From Patescibacteria group bacterium (GTDB lineage: Bacteria; Patescibacteriota; Patescibacteriia; 2-12-FULL-60-25): DNA of 64,000 nt. Under the pieces are notes generated by a model. That model was not told the origin of the DNA. It made no database searches and saw nothing but the letters and a program-made list of their open reading frames with translations. This document shows positions 33,857-40,688 of this stretch, piece after piece; within the stretch, counting starts at the first letter, position 1, and each line of letters begins with the position of its first letter. Both the position numbers and the translations under genes were made by a program. The DNA is taken from the NCBI GenBank assembly GCA_023229665.1, contig JALNYW010000002.1:202512-266511 (forward strand). Direction: 5' to 3'.

Positions 33857-34348
33857 ATGAATGAAGAAGTAAGTCATCCCCGCGAAGGCGGGGATCCAGA
33901 ATCCTGCGCGAAGTGTGAAGAGTATTTGGCCGGATGGAAACGCGCCCAGGCGGACTATCAGAATCTCAAGAAAGAATCCGAGCGCGAGAAAGCCGAGTTC
34001 GCTAAGTACGCCAATGAGCGCCTCTTGTCCGACCTCTTGCCCGCGCTCGATCAATTCGGACTCGCGCTGCGTTTCATTCCGGATACAGCCACGCTCCCAG
34101 AGGAAGAGAAAAAGAAATGGAATAACTGGCTGACCGGCATCAAGGCCGTAGCGACGCTCTGGGAACAGGCGGCCAAGTCCGCCGGACTCGAACGCATCTC
34201 AACTGAAGGCGCATTCGATCCCACCAAGCATGAAGCGGTCGGCGAAGAGGAAGGGGAGGAGTCGGGAACCATTATTCGCACCATGCAGGACGGCTGGATG
34301 TTAAACGGCAAAGTCCTGCGCCCATCAAAAGTCATCATCTCAAAATAA
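33857..34348 (+). CDS. grpE: Nucleotide exchange factor GrpE
   Basis: The 163-residue protein has the GrpE pattern: a long helix with WKRAQADYQNLKKESEREK, then LLSDLLPALDQFGLAL and the C-terminal beta domain ending WMLNGKVLRPSKVIISK. It releases ADP from DnaK. Residues near 6-15 (HPREGGDPES) are encoded by a REP-like palindrome (33873-33899), an odd insertion near the N-terminus. dnaK follows four bases later. Confidence 0.93.
   Translation: MNEEVSHPREGGDPESCAKCEEYLAGWKRAQADYQNLKKESEREKAEFAKYANERLLSDLLPALDQFGLALRFIPDTATLPEEEKKKWNNWLTGIKAVATLWEQAAKSAGLERISTEGAFDPTKHEAVGEEEGEESGTIIRTMQDGWMLNGKVLRPSKVIISK
33873..33899 (+). repeat. REP-like palindromic repeat inside grpE
   Basis: A 27-base element with a CCCCGC/GCGGGG stem (33878-33893) starts GTCAT and ends ATCCAG. 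It matches, with a few changes, two elements in dnaX (50702-50728 and, inverted, 50753-50779). It is translated as part of the GrpE N-terminus. Confidence 0.8.
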
Positions 34349-34352
34349 TTTT

Positions 34353-36257
34353 ATGCCTAAAATTCTTGGAATCGATCTTGGAACGACCAACTCGTGCATG
34401 GCCGTGGTTGAAGGCGGCCAGCCGAAGGTCTTGGAAAACGCGGAAGGCTCACGCACGACGCCGTCTGTCGTCGCTGTTTCAAAAACCGGCGAGCAGCTTG
34501 CGGGGCAGGTGGCAAAACGCCAGGGCGTGGTGAATCCGGAAAATACCGTGTTCTCGGCCAAGCGTTTGATCGGCCGCCGCTGGGATGACCCGGAAGTGCA
34601 GCGCGATTTGAAGTGGCTGCCCTATAAAGTCGTGAAGAACGGCGAGGGTGTCCGTATCGTGATGGGCGGAAAGGAATATGCGCCGGAAGAAATCGCCGCC
34701 AAGGTGCTGCAGAAGCTCAAGACCGACGCCGAAGCGAAGATCGGTGAGAAAATTACCGAAGCCGTGATTACGGTTCCGGCTTATTTCGACGATGCGCAGC
34801 GCCAGGCCACCAAGCTCGCCGGCGAAATCGCCGGTTTGAACGTGCGCCGCATCATCAACGAGCCGACGGCCGCCGCTTTGGCTTACGGTTTCGATCGTAA
34901 GAAGGATGAAAAGATCGTCGTGTACGACTTGGGCGGCGGTACCTTCGACGTGTCCGTGCTCGAAGTGGCGTATGACGCCGCGACGTCGCAGAACACCATC
35001 GAAGTGCGCGCGACCAACGGCGACACCCACTTGGGTGGTGATGACTTTGACCAGCGCATCATCCAGTGGATCGTGGACGAATTCAAGAAGGCCGAAGGTG
35101 TGGATTTGTCGAAAGACAATTTGGCCTTGCAGCGCATCAAGGACGCGGCCGAAAAAGCGAAGATCGAGCTTTCGAGCGCCATGGAAACCGAAGTGAACCA
35201 GCCGTTCATCACGTCGGATGCCACCGGTCCGAAGCATCTTCTTTTGAAGCTCTCGCGCGCCAAGCTTGAGCAGCTGGTCGGCGATTTGATCGATAAGTCG
35301 CTGGAGCCGTGCAAAAAGGCATTGGCCGACGCCAAGCTTTCCACCTCGGACATCCATGAAGTGATTCTCGTCGGCGGCATGACGCGTATGCCGCTCGTCA
35401 TCCAAACCGTGGAGAAGTTCTTCGGCAAGAAGGCGAATGCGTCCGTGAACCCGGACGAAGTCGTGGCTATCGGCGCGTCCATCCAGGCCGGTAACTTGCA
35501 GGGCGATATCAAGGGCGAGCTTTTGCTCCTCGATGTCACGCCTTTGTCGCTCGGCATCGAAACGTTGGGTGGCGTGATGACCAAGGTCATCGAACGCAAT
35601 ACCACCATCCCGACGTCCAAGACGCAGATTTTCTCGACCGCCGCTGATAGCCAGCCGTCGGTGGAAGTTCATGTGCTCCAGGGCGAACGCGATATGGCAG
35701 GCGACAACAAGTCGCTGGGCCGCTTCTCCTTGTCCGGCATTCCGCCGGCGCCACGTGGCGTGCCGCAAATCGAAGTTACGTTCGATATCGACGCGAACGG
35801 CATCTTGAACGTAAAGGCGAAAGACAAAGCGACCAATAAAGAACAGACCATTACCATCACCGCTTCGACCAATATTCCGAAGGAAGAAGTCGAGCGCATG
35901 AAGAAGGATGCGGAAGCCAATGCCGAAACCGACAAGAAGCGCCGCGAATCCATCGAAGTGAAGAACATGGCCGAAACCATGATCTATACGACGGAAAAGA
36001 TGATGAAGGAAGCCGAAGGCAAGGTGAAAGAGGAAGACAAGAAGTCGGTTGAAGATAAGCTCGCCGCGTTGAAAGCGGTGAAAGATGGCGAAGATCTCGA
36101 AGTCATCAAAAAGGCCGCCGATGAACTCGCGACCGAAGCGCAAAAAGTCGGCGCTGCGCTCTATCAGACGCGCCCTGAAGCCGAAGTCCCGCCGCAGGAA
36201 GCCGAAGCGAAGCCCGCCGAAGGCGAGGCTAAGCCGGAAGAACCTAAAGCTGAATAA
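34353..36257 (+). CDS. dnaK: Chaperone DnaK (Hsp70)
   Basis: The 634-residue protein has GIDLGTTNSCMAV near the N-terminus, the DLGGGTFDVSVLE phosphate loop, VLVGGMTRMP-like VILVGGMTRMP, and the substrate-binding domain with DVTPLSLGIETLGG. The flexible acidic tail is rich in Glu, Pro and Ala. Length and motifs are normal. It is third in the hrcA-grpE-dnaK operon under the CIRCE-like operator. Confidence 0.98.
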   Translation: MPKILGIDLGTTNSCMAVVEGGQPKVLENAEGSRTTPSVVAVSKTGEQLAGQVAKRQGVVNPENTVFSAKRLIGRRWDDPEVQRDLKWLPYKVVKNGEGVRIVMGGKEYAPEEIAAKVLQKLKTDAEAKIGEKITEAVITVPAYFDDAQRQATKLAGEIAGLNVRRIINEPTAAALAYGFDRKKDEKIVVYDLGGGTFDVSVLEVAYDAATSQNTIEVRATNGDTHLGGDDFDQRIIQWIVDEFKKAEGVDLSKDNLALQRIKDAAEKAKIELSSAMETEVNQPFITSDATGPKHLLLKLSRAKLEQLVGDLIDKSLEPCKKALADAKLSTSDIHEVILVGGMTRMPLVIQTVEKFFGKKANASVNPDEVVAIGASIQAGNLQGDIKGELLLLDVTPLSLGIETLGGVMTKVIERNTTIPTSKTQIFSTAADSQPSVEVHVLQGERDMAGDNKSLGRFSLSGIPPAPRGVPQIEVTFDIDANGILNVKAKDKATNKEQTITITASTNIPKEEVERMKKDAEANAETDKKRRESIEVKNMAETMIYTTEKMMKEAEGKVKEEDKKSVEDKLAALKAVKDGEDLEVIKKAADELATEAQKVGAALYQTRPEAEVPPQEAEAKPAEGEAKPEEPKAE

Positions 36258-36265
36258 AACCATCT

Positions 36266-36526
36266 ATGTCCCAGCAACCCCTTCAAGTGAACGCCCGCCC
36301 GGAAGAGCTCCAGGGCCGCTACGCGAATATCGTGTCCGTGACCTCGCAGGAGCGTGACGTGATCATCGATTTCCTCGCGCAGGGCCGCGCGGGCGACACG
36401 CCGCAGGCGCAGCTCGTCTCGCGCATGTATCTCAACCACTTTACGGCGAAGGAGTTAGCTGACATCATCCAAAAAACGCTCGCGGAATGGGAAAAGATGC
36501 GCTACGAGTTGCCCAACAAGAATTAA
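36266..36526 (+). CDS. DUF3467 domain protein
   Basis: The 86-residue protein has GRYANIVSVTSQERDVIIDFL followed by AQLVSRMYLNHFTAKELADII, the two halves of DUF3467. The function of this family is unknown. It lies eight bases after dnaK and five before the next small gene, inside the heat-shock operon, so a chaperone- or stress-linked role is possible. Confidence 0.8.
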   Translation: MSQQPLQVNARPEELQGRYANIVSVTSQERDVIIDFLAQGRAGDTPQAQLVSRMYLNHFTAKELADIIQKTLAEWEKMRYELPNKN

Positions 36527-36530
36527 CCCT

Positions 36531-36770
36531 ATGAACACCAGAATCGTGCTTGAACGGAAGAAGATGGACGTGAAACCCACGGCCCTGGTGCTTGGTTCTG
36601 GAAAAACGTATTCGCCGAGCTTTTCGAGCGAGGACATCACGTATATGAATGTTGCGTCCGAGGACGTGGACGAGCTCTTGAAGCTCGCCGCCAAGGAGTA
36701 CGGCGTGAATAAAGCGAACGTGTCCAAAGAAGGCGCGACGGAAGACGGTCACGAAGTGTCTATCGGATAA
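36531..36770 (+). CDS. Small protein of unknown function in the dnaK-dnaJ operon
   Basis: The 79-residue product starts NTRIVLERKKMDVKPTALVL, contains SFSSEDITYMNVASEDVDELL and ends acidic. It has no signal or membrane segment, and no family was recognised. It is tightly packed between DUF3467 and dnaJ (six bases to dnaJ), which argues for cotranscription under HrcA control. Confidence 0.6.
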   Translation: MNTRIVLERKKMDVKPTALVLGSGKTYSPSFSSEDITYMNVASEDVDELLKLAAKEYGVNKANVSKEGATEDGHEVSIG

Positions 36771-36776
36771 AGAACA

Positions 36777-37862
36777 ATGGCCCAGAAGGATTACTACGCC
36801 ATTCTTGGCGTCTCCAAGACCGCGACCGACGACGAAATCAAGAAAGCATTTCGTCGTCTTGCGCATGAGCATCACCCCGACAAAGGCGGTGATCCTTCAA
36901 AGTTCAAAGACGTGAACGAGGCGTACCAAATCCTGTCGGACAAACAAAAGCGCGGCACGTATGACCGCTTCGGCTCCGGCGCATTTGAAAACGGGGGAGC
37001 GGGCCCGGGCGGATTCGGAGGGTTCGGCGGTCAGGGGTTTGATTTCAACTTCAACGCCGGCGACATGGGCGATCTCGGCGATATTCTCGGCGAGATGTTC
37101 GGGTTCGGCGGCCAGGCCCAGGGCCAGGCGCGTCCCAAGCGCGGCCGTCATATCGAGATGGATGTCGAGCTCACCTTCCGCGAAGCGATTTTTGGTGCGG
37201 AAAAATCCGTGAGGCTCTATCGCCAGACCATGTGCTCAACGTGTAAGGGGAATGGCGCCGAGCCGGGTTCCAAAATCGAAGATTGTAAAACGTGCAGCGG
37301 TACCGGCCAGACCAAGCAAGCCCAGCGCACCATGTTCGGCGTCTTTCATTCCGTGTCGCCGTGCAAAGACTGCCATGGCCGCGGCAAGCGTCCTGAAAAA
37401 CCGTGCCACACCTGCCATGGGTATGGCGTGGAAAAGCGCGAAGAGAATTTGAACCTGCGCATTCCCGCCGGCGTAGATGTGGACACGGTATTGCAAGTGG
37501 ATGGCCAGGGCGAGACGCCGGCGCATGGCGGCAAGCCCGGCGATCTGTTGGTGCGCATCCATATCAAGAATGATTCAAAGTTCGAACGGGAAGGCCACGA
37601 CTTGATGAGCATCGAATCCATTCCGTTTTCCGTTCTCGCACTCGGCGGGTCCATCGAAGTAGAAACCATTGATGGGAAAGAGCGAGTGGATGTCCGCGAA
37701 GGCACGCCGACCGGCACCGTCATCACCCTGAAAGGGAAGGGCGTACCGTTCCAGCGCGGCGGACGCGGCAACCAACTCATCCGCCTCGAAGCCGATGTCC
37801 CGCGCAAACTTTCAAAAGAGCAAAAACAATTATTGGATCAGTTGCGTAACACGGGCCTCTAG
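36777..37862 (+). CDS. dnaJ: Chaperone DnaJ (Hsp40)
   Basis: The 361-residue protein has a J domain with HEHHPDKGG (the HPD triad) and a Gly/Phe-rich linker (about 70-115). Four zinc repeats follow: CSTCKGNG, CKTCSGTG, CKDCHGRG and CHTCHGYG. Two substrate-binding beta domains end the protein. It stimulates DnaK. Its TAG is inside the loop of a terminator-like hairpin. Confidence 0.97.
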   Translation: MAQKDYYAILGVSKTATDDEIKKAFRRLAHEHHPDKGGDPSKFKDVNEAYQILSDKQKRGTYDRFGSGAFENGGAGPGGFGGFGGQGFDFNFNAGDMGDLGDILGEMFGFGGQAQGQARPKRGRHIEMDVELTFREAIFGAEKSVRLYRQTMCSTCKGNGAEPGSKIEDCKTCSGTGQTKQAQRTMFGVFHSVSPCKDCHGRGKRPEKPCHTCHGYGVEKREENLNLRIPAGVDVDTVLQVDGQGETPAHGGKPGDLLVRIHIKNDSKFEREGHDLMSIESIPFSVLALGGSIEVETIDGKERVDVREGTPTGTVITLKGKGVPFQRGGRGNQLIRLEADVPRKLSKEQKQLLDQLRNTGL

Positions 37863-37876
37863 GCCCGTGTTATCAT
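37848..37876 (+). terminator. Hairpin ending the dnaK operon, fused to the next gene's -10
   Basis: AACACGGGCC (37848-37857) pairs with GGCCCGTGTT (37862-37871). TGT plus TATCAT (37871-37876), an extended -10, begins at the last stem base and lies six bases before the ATG at 37883. The T run is weak (ATCATTT), so termination may be incomplete. Confidence 0.6.
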
Positions 37877-37882
37877 TTCGGC

Positions 37883-38416
37883 ATGCCCCCGGAGGCGGCC
37901 GCAGCGCTCACATCTTTTGGATCCTCGTGGGATGTCATCATCCTTGCGGCGTTTGTGTTGTTTGGAATCGTGTACGGCATCTATGCGGGCCGTGATCGCG
38001 CGGTTATCATCCTCATTTCGAGCTATGTTTCGCTCGCGGTCGTGACCAATGCGCCGGCCGTCGCCATGCTCGACCGCGCGTTCCATCTTTCCGCCAACAC
38101 CTCATTGGGGCTGGTTTGGTTCTTGGGCTTGTTTCTCGCCGTCTTCGCCATCCTTTGGAAAAGCGAGCTTTTGCGGAGTCTGGGATACAGCCGCGGTTCC
38201 TGGTGGGAAACTATCCTGTTCAGCGTCTGCCAGGTCGGACTCACCGTCAGCACGGCCCTGTACCTCCTGCCGTCCCAAGTCACGGCCAGCCTTTCACCCG
38301 GCTTTCGCATGATCTTTTTAAGCGATGAAGGCCGTTCTCTTTGGCTGATTCTGCCCATTTTTCTCCTGTTTGCCGTTGGGCGTGAGGCCTACGATGATGA
38401 CGATGACGATGAGTAA
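37883..38416 (+). CDS. Multi-pass membrane protein of unknown function
   Basis: The 177-residue protein has four or five hydrophobic segments (for example VIILAAFVLFGIVYGIYAG and LGLVWFLGLFLAVFAILW) and a C-terminal run of aspartates (YDDDDDDE). The layout recalls CvpA-like proteins, but no clear signature is seen. It has a host-style -10 six bases before the ATG. A sigma-factor gene follows 46 bases later. Confidence 0.6.
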   Translation: MPPEAAAALTSFGSSWDVIILAAFVLFGIVYGIYAGRDRAVIILISSYVSLAVVTNAPAVAMLDRAFHLSANTSLGLVWFLGLFLAVFAILWKSELLRSLGYSRGSWWETILFSVCQVGLTVSTALYLLPSQVTASLSPGFRMIFLSDEGRSLWLILPIFLLFAVGREAYDDDDDDE

Positions 38417-38462
38417 TCCTCCTGAGGCGGATTGGTAACAATTGACGTTTTTGTCGGTATCT

Positions 38463-38975
38463 ATGACCGTAGATCCGATGGCGAAACCCAGTTTCGAGGC
38501 GTTCTACCGCGCCAACGTCAAACGGATCTATGCATTCGTTTATTTCCGTATCGGTGGCCGCAAGGCCATGGCCGAGGATCTGGTCCAGGATATCTTTTTA
38601 AAGGCCTTTGAAGCCTTTGACCGCTACGATCCCGATCGGGGAGAGAGCGCCTGGATTTACACCATCGCCCGCAACCACGTCATCAATTCCATGGCCAAGG
38701 AACGGCCGGGAGTCGATATCGAGGACGTGCTGGACTCGACGGCGGTTTCCGAGGATGGACGCGAACGCATGGCTCTGAACGACGACGAGCGTCACTTGGT
38801 CGAAGCGATCGACCTGCTTTCCAAGGATGACGCGCAACTGGTTCGCATGAAATATTTGGAAGGCTGGTCCTTTGAGGACTTGGGGCAGGTAGTGGGGAAG
38901 TCGCCGGGCGCGTTGCGAGTCCAAGCCAGCCGCGCGGTGAAGAAATTGAAACGTTTCATGAAAAAACCTTTATGA
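38463..38975 (+). CDS. ECF-type RNA polymerase sigma factor
   Basis: The start is uncertain (ATG at 38463 or 38478; an upstream TTG at 38442 may be part of a -35). The product of about 170 residues has a sigma-2 region (FYRANVKRIYAFVYFRIGG, AEDLVQDIFLKAFEAF, WIYTIARNHVIN) and a sigma-4 helix-turn-helix (MKYLEGWSFEDLGQVVGKS). Its TGA overlaps the ATG of the DUF5667 gene, so the two proteins are made together. That arrangement is typical of a sigma factor with a membrane partner. Confidence 0.88.
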   Translation: MTVDPMAKPSFEAFYRANVKRIYAFVYFRIGGRKAMAEDLVQDIFLKAFEAFDRYDPDRGESAWIYTIARNHVINSMAKERPGVDIEDVLDSTAVSEDGRERMALNDDERHLVEAIDLLSKDDAQLVRMKYLEGWSFEDLGQVVGKSPGALRVQASRAVKKLKRFMKKPL

Positions 38976-39583
38976 TGACCCGTTACGAACTCTGGAAGAT
39001 CTCGCGACGCGCCCGGCCGGATGCGGCCTTTGTCGAACGCCTAGCATCACGCTTCACGCCTGAGCGCGCTGTGCGTTTCGCGTATCGCACCACCTTGCGT
39101 ATCGCAGCCGCGGCTTGTGCTTTCGTTTTGGTGCTCGGTGGAAGCACGGCGAGCTATGCCTATGCATCCGAGTCCGTTTTGCCCGACCATCCCTTGTATC
39201 CGTTGCGCGAGACGGTTGAATCCCTGGAAGAATCCACGGCATTGAACGCGGAGGCAAAAACGGCCGTGCAGCGGAAATTTGTGGAGCGTCGCCTGAAGGA
39301 AATCCGGATTATGCGGGACCGCCGCTTGGCGCTCGCCCCGCGCGTCATCACGCGCTTGCGTGATTCGATGCTCCGTCTCGAAACGACTTCGACGGCAGAG
39401 GGCGTGATGGCCATCGACGCGTGGAATGCGCTTTTGCAACGCCGTATGCGCACCCTCGATAAGCGCGAAGCGGCCCGCCTTCAGCGCGAAGCGGACGAAA
39501 AATTCAATCAAATTGAAAAGCGCATCCAGACTCTGCAGGAAAAGGCGCGGAAGCTACGGCCCGGTTCATTGCGTAGGAAGTAA
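38972..39583 (+). CDS. DUF5667 membrane protein, probable sigma-factor partner
   Basis: The 203-residue protein has a cytoplasmic N-terminus (ELWKISRRARPDAAFVERLAS), one transmembrane helix (about 42-65) and SVLPDHPLYPLRETVESLEES, the DUF5667 signature. A long helical external part follows. Such proteins accompany ECF sigma factors and may act as anti-sigma or sensing partners. The ATG overlaps the sigma stop codon (ATGA). The direction of control is inferred. Confidence 0.75.
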   Translation: MMTRYELWKISRRARPDAAFVERLASRFTPERAVRFAYRTTLRIAAAACAFVLVLGGSTASYAYASESVLPDHPLYPLRETVESLEESTALNAEAKTAVQRKFVERRLKEIRIMRDRRLALAPRVITRLRDSMLRLETTSTAEGVMAIDAWNALLQRRMRTLDKREAARLQREADEKFNQIEKRIQTLQEKARKLRPGSLRRK

Positions 39584-39594
39584 CGCCTGTGGTT

Positions 39595-39608
39595 CCATGG
39601 GCCCATGG
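39595..39608. promoter_or_regulatory. 14-bp perfect palindrome spanning a start codon
   Basis: CCATGGGCCCATGG is fully self-complementary and contains the ATG (39605) of the PAS-sigma gene. It could be an operator or a hairpin that covers the start. Confidence 0.4.
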
Positions 39609-40624
39609 ACCTCACGAACGATATCCGCGGATCCGTGATTCTGACTGATACGGAATCGCGGATTTTGTTTGCATCGCGGGGCGTGGGCGAGCGGACCGGG
39701 TTTGATTTACCCGAGACGATTGGGCGGCGTCCTTCCGAATTGTGGGGTGGCGGAATGGAGCGTCCATTTTACGCGCGGATGTGGCGGTTGATCACCAAGG
39801 GCGTCCCGTTTGCGGAGTCAGTACGCAATCACCGCAAGAACGGCGACGGATTCGAAACACCGCTGTATATCGCGCCCTTGCGCGGCGAGGACGATGTCTG
39901 GGGATACCTCGCCCTCCAGCCGGACGAAGACACGGCGGGATTCCGGGAGGAGTTTTTTCAGGCAAGCGCGGCGGATGCATCCCCGACGCGGCTACAGGAT
40001 TTGCTTGAAGGACGGTTTGGATGGAAGACGGGAGAGCGCGCCGAGCGCCGTTCCACGCTTTTTGATTTGCTCGCGCGGACCCTGGTGGATCCGGTGCGTG
40101 AGCGTTTCCATGCAAGGGTGGAGGATGCGGAATTGGTGCGCCGCGCCCAAGGGAATAGCGAAGCGTTTTCCTCCCTGGTCGCCAAATACCATGGGACGGT
40201 CCGCCGGTATTTCCGGCACCGGCTTTCCGATCCCGAGCGCGCCGAAGACCTTGCCCAGGAGACGTTTGAGCGCGCGTTTCGGGCCCTGCCCGGGTTTCAG
40301 ATGTCGAATGCGTCCTATCAGACCTATTTGTTGCGCATCGCGCATAATTTGCTCGTAAGCGAGTATCGGCGCGCCGCGCCGCCGATCATAGCCGAAGAAT
40401 CCGACCGCCAGGCGTGGATGACGCGGCTGGAAGCGAAGGATGAGGTGGAGCGCGCCATGGCCGAACTCGAGCCTGGCGACCGCGAAACCCTGCAACTGTT
40501 TTATGGAGAGGGGTTTTCGGTCCGGGATATTAGCCGGCGCCTCACGATATCCGAAAATGCGGTCAAACTCAGGCTCTCGCGCGCCCGCCGCCGGATCGGG
40601 GAGCGCATGCGGAGAGAGGGATAA
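39605..40624 (+). CDS. PAS domain fused to an ECF sigma factor
   Basis: The 339-residue protein has an N-terminal PAS domain (about 8-110: RGSVILTDTESRILFASRG, HRKNGDGFETPLYIAPL) and a linker. A sigma-2 region follows (about 187-255: YHGTVRRYFRHRL, AEDLAQETFERAFR, YLLRIAHNLLVSEYRR), then sigma-4 (about 283-332: RETLQLFYGEGFSVRDISRRL, ENAVKLRLSRARRR). The fusion suggests a one-component sensor in which a ligand, light or redox signal acts directly on a sigma factor. It sits right after another ECF gene. A strong terminator follows. Confidence 0.85.
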   Translation: MDLTNDIRGSVILTDTESRILFASRGVGERTGFDLPETIGRRPSELWGGGMERPFYARMWRLITKGVPFAESVRNHRKNGDGFETPLYIAPLRGEDDVWGYLALQPDEDTAGFREEFFQASAADASPTRLQDLLEGRFGWKTGERAERRSTLFDLLARTLVDPVRERFHARVEDAELVRRAQGNSEAFSSLVAKYHGTVRRYFRHRLSDPERAEDLAQETFERAFRALPGFQMSNASYQTYLLRIAHNLLVSEYRRAAPPIIAEESDRQAWMTRLEAKDEVERAMAELEPGDRETLQLFYGEGFSVRDISRRLTISENAVKLRLSRARRRIGERMRREG

Positions 40625-40646
40625 GGTGTCGCGTGACACCTTTTTT
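40625..40646 (+). terminator. Intrinsic terminator of the PAS-sigma gene
   Basis: GGTGTC (40625-40630) pairs with GACACC (40635-40640) across GCGT, followed by TTTTTTGTTT. Confidence 0.9.
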
Positions 40647-40652
40647 GTTTCC

Positions 40653-40688
40653 AGGCGTTTGGGAGGGTGCTCATCCTTAAAAACGCCT
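40653..40688 (+). promoter_or_regulatory. Inverted repeat immediately before nrdD
   Basis: AGGCGTTT (40653-40660) and AAACGCCT (40681-40688) are perfect inverted repeats 20 bases apart, the second ending at the base before the ATG. It could be a regulator site or an RNA hairpin. It does not match the NrdR box. Confidence 0.4.

Noticed and set aside
34479..36263. 594-codon open frame antisense to dnaK
   Set aside because: It is a shadow of the dnaK codon pattern; the composition is rich in Phe, His and Arg and there is no start signal. DnaK on the plus strand is certain.
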